Shown here in pieces: positions 1 to 7,464 of a stretch of 7,934 nucleotides of DNA (the first letter of the stretch is position 1; every line of letters starts with the position of its first letter). The DNA is from JAQBXX01 sp963925015 (GTDB taxonomy: Bacteria > Pseudomonadota > Gammaproteobacteria > SURF-13): NCBI GenBank assembly GCA_963925015.1, contig CAWUTX010000115.1, positions 1 through 7,934 on the forward strand. The letters are read 5' to 3'. Made by a program: the position numbers and the translations under genes. The notes under the pieces were generated by a model that had not been told where the DNA came from, did not search any database, and saw nothing but the letters and a program-made list of their open reading frames with translations.

Positions 1-49
1 TGCAGGTGACGGTAATCGCCTGGTAGGCGGGATGGATATCCGGTTTCAT
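1..49 (-). CDS. rpmE: 50S ribosomal protein L31, 5' end only (partial)
   Basis: Reading the minus strand from the ATG at 49-47 gives MKPDIHPAYQAITVTC, after which the window ends; the next codon starts with A, which fits the Ser of the usual TCSCGN continuation. The MK-x-DIHP-x-Y-x-x-x-TVTC pattern is the characteristic start of bacterial L31, a small protein of the large ribosomal subunit of about 70 residues. Cys16 would be the first ligand of the zinc-binding (C+) form, but the other cysteines lie outside the window, so the zinc form is likely rather than proven. A GAGG ribosome-binding site lies 9 bases upstream (59-62). Only 16 codons are seen, but the match is distinctive. In many bacteria rpmE lies just downstream of rho; here a DUF3135 gene and glgP stand between them. 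Confidence 0.85.
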   Translation of the reverse strand, partial: MKPDIHPAYQAITVTC

Positions 50-58
50 GGTGTAAGG

Positions 59-62
59 CCTC
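59..62 (-). promoter_or_regulatory. Ribosome-binding site of rpmE
   Basis: GAGG on the minus strand, 9 bases before the rpmE ATG. It supports the start choice for the truncated L31 gene. Confidence 0.6.
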
Positions 63-114
63 ATTGCTCTGCCGAGCCGGGAATACCCAGCTTGCGGCCA
101 CATTCGAACCGAGA

Positions 115-143
115 ATTTTACTGGAGTTCGTCTTGGGCAGCAA
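115..143 (-). promoter_or_regulatory. Candidate sigma-70-type promoter for rpmE
   Basis: On the minus strand a -35-like TTGCTG (138-143) is followed after exactly 17 bases by TAAAAT (115-120), which matches five of six bases of the -10 consensus. It lies in the 105-base gap between the DUF3135 stop and the rpmE start, leaving a leader of about 60 bases. The -35 matches only three of six bases, so this is inferred from base pattern and position. rpmE could also be cotranscribed with the DUF3135 gene. Confidence 0.35.
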
Positions 144-154
144 GCCAGCGGCTG

Positions 155-538
155 CTATTTGTCACGTTCCACACTAGAAAAGAGCAGTACAGAGGCCAAA
201 TTACGCGGTTTTGGCGCAGTTACCGGTTTCTGCTTTGTGGTAAAGGGGTTGGCGCCGCGCAGAGCTTGCAGGTTGTCGACCAGGCCGCCGTTGCCGAGTA
301 CGGCATCCCACATCATGCCGGAGATGCGGATGCAGGCCGCGAGCGGAGTGCCTGACATTTCCTGCGCCTTGTCGATGCGCCATTGCAGGCTGCGCAGACG
401 CTGTTGCTGCCCTGCCGGGGCTCCTGCGATGGCCTGGTTGACGATGCCCTGACGCTGTTTTTCAAATGCCTCCGGATCGGAGCTCGCGAGGGCCGACCAG
501 GTATCGAAGTCAAAGTCCCAATCAAACGCAGCTTGCAT
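155..538 (-). CDS. DUF3135-type small protein (127 aa), function unknown
   Basis: The product is 127 residues, acidic and aromatic at the N-terminus (FDWDFDFDTW, residues 5-14), followed by an SALASSDPEAFEKQRQ segment and a helical middle. The opening (F-D-F-D-x-W, then a DPEAFE motif) is what I recall of DUF3135 proteins from gammaproteobacteria, which lack a known function. No signal peptide, membrane segment or recognisable catalytic motif is visible. The tail (from about residue 95) is basic and probably disordered. The ATG at 538 is the only usable start near the conserved block. The preceding GGCGGG is a poor ribosome-binding site, and the frame stays open upstream without a standard start codon. 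It lies 105 bases upstream of rpmE on the same strand and may share its transcript. The family assignment is from memory of sequence pattern. Confidence 0.7.
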   Translation of the reverse strand: MQAAFDWDFDFDTWSALASSDPEAFEKQRQGIVNQAIAGAPAGQQQRLRSLQWRIDKAQEMSGTPLAACIRISGMMWDAVLGNGGLVDNLQALRGANPFTTKQKPVTAPKPRNLASVLLFSSVERDK

Positions 539-801
539 CAGGCCCGCCTGTAAATTACTGATGATCTCATTATTAAGGCTGCACTCTCCGCCACGTTCCC
601 GCCCCTTGTTGAGGGGCGGGACAGAGCCTGCCCCCGGCTTGAACGGGGGGTGGGGGTAGAGTAAACCAAGGTTTTTACTCAGGAGACATCCAGCCAGCAG
701 TGTATCCTTGCTTTAATGTCTACTGAGTAATGTGAGAACATGGCTCCAATGGCCTAGTTTGTGCGCGCCACAGGTTTGAACCTCTTCCTATCGAGACCGG
801 C
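539..801. other. Divergent intergenic region between the DUF3135 gene and glgP
   Basis: This 263-base gap must hold start signals for both the DUF3135 gene (minus) and glgP (plus). Apart from the paired GC hairpins at 598-649 I see no convincing promoter pair, operator or small gene. The stretch 657-801 is less GC-rich and is where a glgP promoter would be expected, but no -35/-10 pair with good spacing stands out. Confidence 0.5.
598..649. repeat. Tandem pair of GC-rich hairpins (REP-like) upstream of glgP
   Basis: Two inverted repeats stand side by side. The first is CCCGCCCC (598-605) pairing perfectly with GGGGCGGG (613-620) across a 7-base loop. The second is CCCCCG (631-636) pairing with CGGGGG (644-649), also with a 7-base loop. 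A G-rich stretch, GGGGGGTGGGGG (645-656), overlaps the end. No T-run follows immediately on either strand, so these are not classical terminators. The layout of two short GC palindromes in a gap between divergent genes resembles REP/BIME-type intergenic repeats of Proteobacteria. That family link is inferred; the hairpins themselves are plain in the sequence. Confidence 0.6.
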
Positions 802-3297
802 ATGTTGACCAAAAGCAAGCTCCAGTCACTTAAATATGAATGCCTCGGCATGGATGTTGAGGCCATCCGCCAGACGCTCGCCAACCGGCTCGAATACTCG
901 GCGGGCAAGGATTTGTACACCGCCACTCCGCGCGACTGGTTCTCCGTGGTCAGCTATACCGTGCGCGACCGTCTGATCGAGCGCTGGATGGAGACCATGC
1001 GCACCTATTACCGCGAAGATTCCAAGCGCGTGTATTACCTGTCGCTCGAGTTTCTCACCGGACGCGCGCTCATCAACAGCCTGCTCAACCTCGGCGTGCT
1101 CAAGGAATACCGCGAGGCGCTGGACGAGATCGGCCTCGAACTCGACGAGATCGTCGAACTCGAGCCGGAGGCCGCACTCGGCAACGGCGGGTTGGGGCGG
1201 CTTGCGGCGTGTTTTCTCGACTCCATGGCTACGCTGGGGCTGCCCGGTTACGGCTACGGTATCCGTTACGAATACGGCATGTTCAACCAGCGCATCGAGA
1301 ACGGCCATCAGGTCGAACATCCGGACAACTGGCTGCGCTACGGCAATCCGTGGGAGTTCGCTCGCCCCGAGATGCTCTACCCGGTGCGCTTTTACGGGCG
1401 CGTGGTGGACTACGTGGATGAGCACGGCAAATCGCACTTTCAGTGGGTAGACGGCGAAGAGGTGCTGGCCATGGCCTACGACACCCCGGTGCCCGGCTAC
1501 GGCACCAACACCGTGAACAACATGCGCCTGTGGGCGAGCAAGTCTTCGCGCGATTTCGATCTCAAATATTTCAACGACGGCGATTACATCGGTGCGGTGC
1601 AGGACAAGAGCGCCTCGGAGAGCATCTCCAAGGTGCTCTACCCCGACGACACCACCAGCACCGGTCGTGGCCTGCGTTTGAAGCAGGAATATTTCTTCGT
1701 ATCGGCCTCGTTGCAGGATATCCTCGCGCGTTTTCACAAAAAACACGATGACATCGGCAAGCTGCCCGACAAGGTGGCGATCCAGTTGAACGACACCCAT
1801 CCGGCGATTGCCATTCCGGAGCTGATGCGGCTACTGGTCGACAAATACGATGTGCCGTGGGAGCGCGCGTGGGACATCACCCAGCGCACCTTCTCCTACA
1901 CCAACCACACACTGTTGCCGGAGGCGCTGGAGACCTGGCCGGCCGCCCTGTTTGAGGTCATGCTGCCGCGCCATTTACAGATCATCTTCGAGATCAATCA
2001 TAATTTTCTCAAGCAGGTGATCCACCGGCACCCGGGTGATTTCGACCTGTTGCGCCGCATGTCGATTATCCATGAGGACGGCGAGCAGCGCGTGCGCATG
2101 GCGCACCTCGCCATCGTCGGCAGTCACAAGGTCAATGGCGTGGCGGCGTTGCACACGCATCTGCTCAAGACCACGCTGTTCTCTGATTTCGAGCGCATCT
2201 TCCCGGGCCGCATCGTCAACAAGACCAACGGCATCACGCCGCGTCTGTGGCTCAACCAGGCTAACCCGCCGCTCACGCAACTTATCAACGCGCACATCGG
2301 CAGTGGCTGGCTCACGAATCTGGATGAGCTTAAAAAAATCGCGCCGCTGGCTGCTGATGGCGCATTCCGCACGGCATTCCGCACCGCCAAGCGCGCCAAC
2401 AAGGAGCGGCTGGCGCGGCGGATCCAGCAGCGTCTCGGCATCGTGGTCAACATCGACTCGCTGTTCGATGTGCATGTCAAACGCATCCATGAGTACAAGC
2501 GCCAGTTGCTCAACGTGCTGCATGTGATCACGCTCTACAATCGCATCCGCGCCAACGGCGGGGAGGGCATCGTGCCGCGCACCGTGGTTTTCGGCGGCAA
2601 GGCCGCGCCCGCTTATACGATGGCAAAGCTGATTATCAAGCTGATTAATGACGTGGCCGAGGTCGTCAATAACGACCCCAACGTCCGTGACCAGCTCAAG
2701 GTGGTGTTCATCCCGAACTACAACGTCTCCACCGCGCTCGATATTATTCCTGCGGCAGATTTGTCGGAGCAGATTTCCACCGCCGGTACCGAGGCCTCCG
2801 GCACCGGCAACATGAAATTCGCGTTGAATGGGGCGCTCACGATCGGCACGCTGGACGGCGCCAATGTCGAGATACGTGAAGAAGTGGGAGCGGACAATAT
2901 TTTCATCTTCGGCCTCACCACCGAAGAAGTGCGGCGGCTACGTAGCGAAGGCTACCGGCCCCATGATTACTATCACGCCAACAGCGAGCTCAGGCAAGCG
3001 CTCGACATGATCGGCTCGGGATTTTTTTCAGCCGACGCGCCCGCCTTGTATCACCCCATCATTCACAGCCTGCTCGACGGTGGCGATCATTATCTGTTGC
3101 TCGCCGATTATGCGTCCTATGTCGCGTGTCAGGAGCAGGTGGCGCAGCTTTACGGCGATCAGGAAGAGTGGACGCGCAAGGCGATACTGAATACGGCGGG
3201 GATGGGAAAATTCTCCAGCGACCGCACCATCCGCGAATATGCCGCAGAGATATGGAATGTCGCGCCGGTGGAAGTGACGCTACAGTGCCCGATTTAG
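802..3297 (+). CDS. glgP: Glycogen/maltodextrin phosphorylase
   Basis: The product is an 831-residue GT35 phosphorylase, the usual bacterial length (about 800-830). It removes terminal alpha-1,4-linked glucose from glycogen or maltodextrin with phosphate, giving glucose-1-phosphate in the cytoplasm. Visible landmarks are RVYYLSLEFLTGR near residues 75-90, LGNGGLGRLAAC (126-137), LNDTHP (329-334), KRIHEYKRQ (560-568), and the PLP-binding EASGTGNMKF, whose Lys672 should carry the cofactor. The whole chain resembles E. coli GlgP/MalP with no gap or frameshift. The short N-terminus lacks the phosphorylation region of the animal enzymes. The ATG at 802 has only a weak GAG upstream; Met17 (850) is an alternative, but the first conserved segment begins there and E. 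coli GlgP has a similar lead. No other glycogen genes adjoin it, so regulation and preferred glucan cannot be read here. It converges on rho. Confidence 0.95.
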   Translation: MLTKSKLQSLKYECLGMDVEAIRQTLANRLEYSAGKDLYTATPRDWFSVVSYTVRDRLIERWMETMRTYYREDSKRVYYLSLEFLTGRALINSLLNLGVLKEYREALDEIGLELDEIVELEPEAALGNGGLGRLAACFLDSMATLGLPGYGYGIRYEYGMFNQRIENGHQVEHPDNWLRYGNPWEFARPEMLYPVRFYGRVVDYVDEHGKSHFQWVDGEEVLAMAYDTPVPGYGTNTVNNMRLWASKSSRDFDLKYFNDGDYIGAVQDKSASESISKVLYPDDTTSTGRGLRLKQEYFFVSASLQDILARFHKKHDDIGKLPDKVAIQLNDTHPAIAIPELMRLLVDKYDVPWERAWDITQRTFSYTNHTLLPEALETWPAALFEVMLPRHLQIIFEINHNFLKQVIHRHPGDFDLLRRMSIIHEDGEQRVRMAHLAIVGSHKVNGVAALHTHLLKTTLFSDFERIFPGRIVNKTNGITPRLWLNQANPPLTQLINAHIGSGWLTNLDELKKIAPLAADGAFRTAFRTAKRANKERLARRIQQRLGIVVNIDSLFDVHVKRIHEYKRQLLNVLHVITLYNRIRANGGEGIVPRTVVFGGKAAPAYTMAKLIIKLINDVAEVVNNDPNVRDQLKVVFIPNYNVSTALDIIPAADLSEQISTAGTEASGTGNMKFALNGALTIGTLDGANVEIREEVGADNIFIFGLTTEEVRRLRSEGYRPHDYYHANSELRQALDMIGSGFFSADAPALYHPIIHSLLDGGDHYLLLADYASYVACQEQVAQLYGDQEEWTRKAILNTAGMGKFSSDRTIREYAAEIWNVAPVEVTLQCPI

Positions 3298-3299
3298 GC

Positions 3300-3408
3300 A
3301 GAGAAAAGAGGCAAGAGACAAGAGAAAAGTTAAAGCCTTGAAATGTTTGCACTAGGGCGGCTGTGAAAAAATTCAATCCTTTACTCTTTTCTCTTGCCTC
3401 TTTTCTCT
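3300..3408. repeat. Long imperfect inverted repeat between convergent glgP and rho
   Basis: AGAGAAAAGAGGCAAGAGA (3300-3318) is exactly repeated in inverse at 3390-3408, a perfect 19-base arm. The similarity continues inwards: 3325-3342 against 3372-3389 matches at 13 of 18 positions after a six-base insertion in the left arm. About 29 bases (3343-3371) form the loop. One strand of each arm is almost pure purine. It starts 3 bases after the glgP stop and ends 5 bases before the rho stop, so both transcripts would fold into the same hairpin. No U-run follows in either direction. Likely roles are a bidirectional terminator or RNA 3'-end protector, or simply a repeat that settled between two stop codons. 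Confidence 0.75.
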
Positions 3409-3413
3409 GTCGT

Positions 3414-4670
<1,257 letters not shown>

Positions 4671-4836
4671 GCGTGTATTTCTGGATGACGGGTGGGTGAT
4701 GCGATACGGACGCTTAAGCGCCCGAGGTAAAAAATGGTTGTGGTCTGGGGAGAACTGCCGAAGGGCAGGTCAACAGGCTGTACAGTTGAGACAACACTAT
4801 CACGCCATCAATCTTGCGTCCAGTGGCATGTGTTTT
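4671..4836 (-). promoter_or_regulatory. rho leader region with two small hairpins
   Basis: In rho mRNA sense this gap of about 166 bases contains a small hairpin CTGCC-CTTC-GGCAG (plus-strand 4755-4768, tetraloop). Nearer the start codon is a palindrome, CGCTTAAGCG (4711-4720), which extends by CGG/CCG past one mismatch (4707-4724). A T6 run (4730-4735 region) lies between the two. E. coli rho is autoregulated by termination in a long leader, so a regulatory leader here is reasonable, but that is inference. I do not see a promoter pair good enough to call. A nine-codon ORF starting near 4829 has no ribosome-binding site. Confidence 0.4.
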
Positions 4837-4840
4837 TAAA

Positions 4841-4980
4841 GGGCGCCCTAAAAATGATGGATTTTGCTTCAAGACAAGGCGCAGCGTAGGCGAGCAGCGC
4901 AGCATACGCGTTAGTATGTGAGCAGCGGAGATAAGCTGTAACGCAGTATTGGAGCAAAAGACGCATTTTTAGAGGTGCCC
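4841..4980. mobile_element. 140-bp palindromic MITE-like element inserted at the trxA stop codon
   Basis: The outer arms are GGGCGCCCTAAAAATG (4841-4856) and the inverse of GGGCACCTCTAAAAATG (4964-4980), differing by one mismatch and one gap. A second paired block, TTTTGCTTCAAGAC (4862-4875), matches the inverse of 4946-4959 at 12 of 14 positions. The centre is a small palindrome, CATAC-GCGTTA-GTATG (4903-4918). All three share the same axis, 4910.5. TAAA stands directly outside both ends (4837-4840 and 4981-4984) and is the likely target duplication. There is no transposase ORF, so it would depend on a relative elsewhere. An internal direct repeat GAGCAGCG occurs at 4892-4899 and 4920-4927. 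As RNA it would make a long hairpin between trxA and rho. The parent transposon family is not identified. Confidence 0.75.
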
Positions 4981-5306
4981 TAAAGGTTGGTGTCGATAAA
5001 GGCCGTCAGTTGCGACTTCGAAAGCGCCCCCACTTTAGTGGCCGCAACGCTACCACCCTTGAATAACATCAAGGTGGGTATGCCGCGGACGCCGAACTTC
5101 GGCGGCGTGGCTGGATTCTGGTCGATGTTGAGTTTAACGATCTTGACCTTGCCGCTGTATTCGGTGGAGATCTCATCCAGGATTGGGGCAATCATCTTGC
5201 ACGGTCCGCACCAGTCGGCCCAGTAGTCCACCAGCACGGGGCCAGTGGCCTTGAGCACTTCATTTTCAAAACTTGCGTCAGTGATATGAACGATATTTCC
5301 GCTCAC
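4980..5306 (-). CDS. trxA: Thioredoxin 1
   Basis: The product is a 108-residue protein, the standard thioredoxin length, that reduces protein disulfides in the cytoplasm using electrons from thioredoxin reductase. The active site is WCGPC (32-36, Cys33 and Cys36), preceded by the buried Asp27 of VLVDYWADWC. The cis-proline is Pro77 in RGIPTLMLF, and Gly84-Gly85 lies in the usual following turn. The start is GTG (5306-5304), aligned with the MS start of E. coli TrxA and backed by an AGAGG site 7 bases upstream. The C-terminus, FIDTNL, is normal. The TAG stop takes its G from the palindromic element that lies immediately downstream; restoring the empty site would give TAA with the same protein. 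It is divergent from rhlB and upstream of rho, the order found in E. coli. Confidence 0.97.
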   Translation of the reverse strand: MSGNIVHITDASFENEVLKATGPVLVDYWADWCGPCKMIAPILDEISTEYSGKVKIVKLNIDQNPATPPKFGVRGIPTLMLFKGGSVAATKVGALSKSQLTAFIDTNL

Positions 5307-5313
5307 GGGTATG

Positions 5314-5318
5314 CCTCT
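5314..5318 (-). promoter_or_regulatory. Ribosome-binding site deciding the GTG start of trxA
   Basis: AGAGG on the minus strand with 7 bases to the GTG at 5306. It is one of the few good Shine-Dalgarno sequences in the window and supports the non-ATG start; no in-frame ATG lies between it and the thioredoxin N-terminus. Confidence 0.65.
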
Positions 5319-5370
5319 GCTTGGAGTAATCGGGTGGCGCGGAGATGGGCCTCTAGTGCGGGGGCGTCAC

Positions 5371-5459
5371 GCTTCAGGTTTTGCCCTGCTGTTGCTATTT
5401 CACCGCACTTGGGGAAGTTTTACAAGCCCCGGTTTTTTCCAACAGGGCAAGCCTGAAGC
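5371..5459. repeat. Interrupted inverted repeat between divergent trxA and rhlB
   Basis: GCTTCAGG (5371-5378) pairs with CCTGAAGC (5452-5459), and TTGCCCTG (5381-5388) pairs with CAGGGCAA (5443-5450), giving 16 base pairs with a small 2/1 internal bulge. The loop of 54 bases contains a weaker GGGG/CCCC pairing (5411-5414, 5427-5430) followed by GG and a T6 run (5433-5438), which looks like a weak terminator in the rhlB direction. The repeat ends 26 bases before the rhlB ATG and fills most of the shared upstream region. It could be a leader structure of rhlB, a binding site for a dimeric regulator, or a decayed repeat element. Confidence 0.55.
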
Positions 5460-5485
5460 CGTCAATTCTGCTATCGTGTAGCACT

Positions 5486-6814
5486 ATGACTGAACAAGCA
5501 AGCGAAAAACATCTGACCACCATCGCGTTTTCAAGCCTCGGGCTTCCTGCGCCGCTGCTACAAGGCGTTGAAGAGGCTGGGTTTTCATGGTGTACCCCGA
5601 TCCAGGCCGAGACCTTGCCGCTGGCCTTGGCCGGCCACGATGTCGCTGGTCAGGCGCAGACCGGCACCGGTAAGACGGCGGCGTTTCTGCTCGCGTTGAT
5701 GAATCACCTGCTCAAGCATCCTGTGCCTGCGGGGCGCAAAGCCAATCAGCCACGCGCACTGGTGCTCGCGCCCACGCGCGAGCTGGCGATTCAAATTCAC
5801 AAGGACGCCGAGGTGCTGGGGAAGCACAGCGGCCTCAGCCTTGGCCTCGTTTATGGCGGCACCGGCTACGACACCCAGCGCGCCATGATGGAGGCGGGCG
5901 TGGATATCCTGATCGGCACGCCGGGGCGCGTGATCGATTATTTCAAGCAGCACGTGTTCGATTTGAAGGCGGCGCAGGTGATGGTGCTGGACGAGGCGGA
6001 CCGCATGTTCGATCTCGGCTTCATCAACGACGTGCGCTTTTTGCTGCGCCGCCTGCCGCCGCCGGAGCAGCGCCTCAACATGCTGTTTTCCGCCACGCTG
6101 TCGTGGCGCGTGACCGAGCTTGCCTACGAGCACATGAACAGCCCGCGCCTGATTGCAGTCGAGCCCGACAAGGTGACGGCGGACAAGGTGACGCAGGCGG
6201 TGTATCACGTGGGCAACGAGGAAAAGATCGCGCTGCTGATCGGCCTGCTCAGGCGCACCGATGCGAAGCGCAGCATTGTGTTTGTGAACACCAAGGCGGT
6301 GGCGCACAAGGTGCTCGGCTATCTGCTCGGCAACGGCTTCGGCACGGCGCTGTTGTCGGGGGATGTGCCGCAGAAAAAGCGTCAGCAGTTGCTGGCGGAA
6401 TTCCAGGAAGGCAAGCTGGCCATCCTGGTAGCCACCGACGTCGCGGCGCGTGGACTGCATATCCCAGAGGTGAGCCACGTATTCAATTACGACCTGCCGC
6501 AATCGGGCGAAGACTACGTGCACCGCATCGGACGCACTGCGCGCGTCGGCGCCTCCGGCGACTCCATCAGCTTCGCGTGCGAGGAATACGCCTTTACGCT
6601 GCCCGAAATAGAAGAATATACCGGTCACAAAATTTCTGTAGTGCGCGTCACCGACGAACTGTTGGCTACGCTGCTGCCGCCGCACAAGTCCGAGTTTGCG
6701 CCTGCGGGCTTCGGTGCCGCGCGGCATGGCAAGGCGGGTGGTCGGCCGACCGGGCGTGGCGCGCCGCCCAAAAGCCACAGTCACGGCTCGTCGCGTTCGC
6801 GCGGACGCGGCTGA
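5486..6814 (+). CDS. rhlB: DEAD-box ATP-dependent RNA helicase RhlB
   Basis: The product is a 442-residue DEAD-box helicase, closest in pattern to E. coli RhlB (421), which unwinds structured RNA for the RNase E degradosome. All motifs are present: Q motif CTPIQ (36-40), motif I AQTGTGKT (57-64), Ia APTREL (95-100), GG (124-125), Ib TPGR (145-148), II DEAD (169-172), III SAT (202-204), IV IVFVNTK (264-270), V ATDVAARGLHIP (316-327) and VI HRIGRTAR (346-353). RhlB-typical stretches are LNMLFSATLS, GLHIPEVSHVFNYDLP and CEEYAFTLPEIE. From about residue 405 the tail is rich in Arg, Gly and Ser, probably a disordered RNA-binding tail. I prefer the ATG at 5486; a TTG at 5381 would add 35 residues unlike the family and read through the inverted repeat. 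No strong Shine-Dalgarno is visible. mtnD follows 32 bases later. RNase E binding cannot be judged here. Confidence 0.93.
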   Translation: MTEQASEKHLTTIAFSSLGLPAPLLQGVEEAGFSWCTPIQAETLPLALAGHDVAGQAQTGTGKTAAFLLALMNHLLKHPVPAGRKANQPRALVLAPTRELAIQIHKDAEVLGKHSGLSLGLVYGGTGYDTQRAMMEAGVDILIGTPGRVIDYFKQHVFDLKAAQVMVLDEADRMFDLGFINDVRFLLRRLPPPEQRLNMLFSATLSWRVTELAYEHMNSPRLIAVEPDKVTADKVTQAVYHVGNEEKIALLIGLLRRTDAKRSIVFVNTKAVAHKVLGYLLGNGFGTALLSGDVPQKKRQQLLAEFQEGKLAILVATDVAARGLHIPEVSHVFNYDLPQSGEDYVHRIGRTARVGASGDSISFACEEYAFTLPEIEEYTGHKISVVRVTDELLATLLPPHKSEFAPAGFGAARHGKAGGRPTGRGAPPKSHSHGSSRSRGRG

Positions 6815-6846
6815 CGGATAAACAGTTAAATCTAAAGAGCATATTT

Positions 6847-7389
6847 ATGGCGCGCATGATTTTCCCCGACGAGCGTGAGACGCGCGATTTCCCCGCCATA
6901 CAAGGCAAACTTTCCGAGATCGGCATCACGCTGCGCGAGTGGCCCGCCCCTGCGGACGCCCGCGCGCAGACGCTGCTGGCCAAGGCGGCGTTGAGTGATG
7001 CTGAGAAGGAAGAGTTGTTGCGTGCAGTGGATAACCGGTTTGAAACGCTGAAGCAGGAAGCGGGCTATGCCACGCGCGACATGATCGTGCTGCACGAGGA
7101 TGTGCCCGGCCTGGCCGCGATGCTCGGCAAGTTCGACAAGGTGCACTACCACACTGACGATGAAGTGCGTTACATCCTCGCGGGCAAAGGCTACTTCGGC
7201 TTCGTCGACAAGGGCGGGTCGCAGTTTATGCTGGAGGTCAGTGCTGGCGATTACATCAACGTGCCGGCCAACACCGAACACTGGTTTACGCTAGGGGACT
7301 CGACGCGCATCAAGGCGGTGCGCTACTTCATCGACACCAGTGGCTGGACGCCGGTGTATACGGAAAGGACAGTAGCGAGTTTCGAGTAG
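6847..7389 (+). CDS. mtnD: Acireductone dioxygenase
   Basis: The product is a 180-residue cupin enzyme of the methionine salvage pathway. With Fe(II) it oxidises acireductone to formate and the 2-oxo acid precursor of methionine; with Ni(II) it gives carbon monoxide and methylthiopropionate instead. The metal ligands are visible: H-x-H-x-x-x-E in KVHYHTDDEVRY (His100, His102, Glu106) and His145 in PANTEHWF. GKGYFGF (114-120) and GDYINVPA (134-141) are typical of the cupin core. The length matches the family. The ATG at 6847 has a modest AAAGAG upstream; the frame stays open far upstream, but that part lies inside rhlB and is spurious. The last codons and the stop overlap the first copies of a short repeat (AGTAGCGAGT), so the VASFE tail may be repeat-derived. 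mtnB follows on the same strand, probably as one transcript. Confidence 0.95.
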   Translation: MARMIFPDERETRDFPAIQGKLSEIGITLREWPAPADARAQTLLAKAALSDAEKEELLRAVDNRFETLKQEAGYATRDMIVLHEDVPGLAAMLGKFDKVHYHTDDEVRYILAGKGYFGFVDKGGSQFMLEVSAGDYINVPANTEHWFTLGDSTRIKAVRYFIDTSGWTPVYTERTVASFE

Positions 7390-7440
7390 CGAGTGGCAAG
7401 ATAAAAATCATCATACGATTTTCTTTTGCTGGCTACTTGT
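7371..7440. repeat. Direct and inverted repeat at the mtnD/mtnB junction
   Basis: AGTAGCGAGT occurs at 7371-7380 and again at 7385-7394, overlapping the end of mtnD including its stop. Downstream, AGTAGC (7385-7390) is inverted at 7432-7437, and AAAATC (7404-7409) pairs with GATTTT (7417-7422) over a 7-base loop. With gaps, the arms match over about 20-25 bases. The hairpin lies between two genes of one pathway and could be an RNA processing or stability element; there is no clear terminator U-run. Confidence 0.5.
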
Positions 7441-7464
7441 AACTTTCAACTTGGTTTCTAATCA

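Noticed and set aside
598..620. The perfect 8-bp GC hairpin as an intrinsic terminator
   Set aside because: No T-run follows on either strand, and it lies upstream of both flanking genes, where a terminator for neither is needed.
826..1800. A 324-codon open frame on the minus strand opposite glgP
   Set aside because: It lies wholly inside glgP, has low-complexity Val/His/Arg composition and no family resemblance.
2329..2340. A7 run in glgP (and a T7 run near 3022) as possible slippery sites
   Set aside because: The glgP frame continues normally through both runs with family-typical protein on each side; no alternative frame product is suggested.
4802..4831. Nine-codon leader-peptide candidate (MPLDARLMA) before rho
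   Set aside because: No Shine-Dalgarno precedes it, and it does not resemble the E. coli rho leader peptide; too short to support.
4714..4905. A 63-codon minus-strand open frame across the palindromic element and rho leader
   Set aside because: No ribosome-binding site, no family pattern, and it spans the border of an inserted repeat, so it is probably accidental.
5381..5485. TTG start adding 35 residues to RhlB
   Set aside because: The added residues do not resemble RhlB N-termini, and the segment is largely an inverted repeat; the ATG at 5486 fits the family.
5585..6784. A 399-codon open frame on the minus strand opposite rhlB
   Set aside because: It is antisense to a clear DEAD-box gene, rich in Arg, His and Gln, and has no recognisable domain; long antisense frames are expected opposite GC-rich codon-biased genes.
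6103..6846. Upstream extension of the mtnD frame by 248 codons within rhlB
   Set aside because: The extension overlaps rhlB in another frame and has Arg/Ala-rich nonsense composition; MtnD is complete from 6847.
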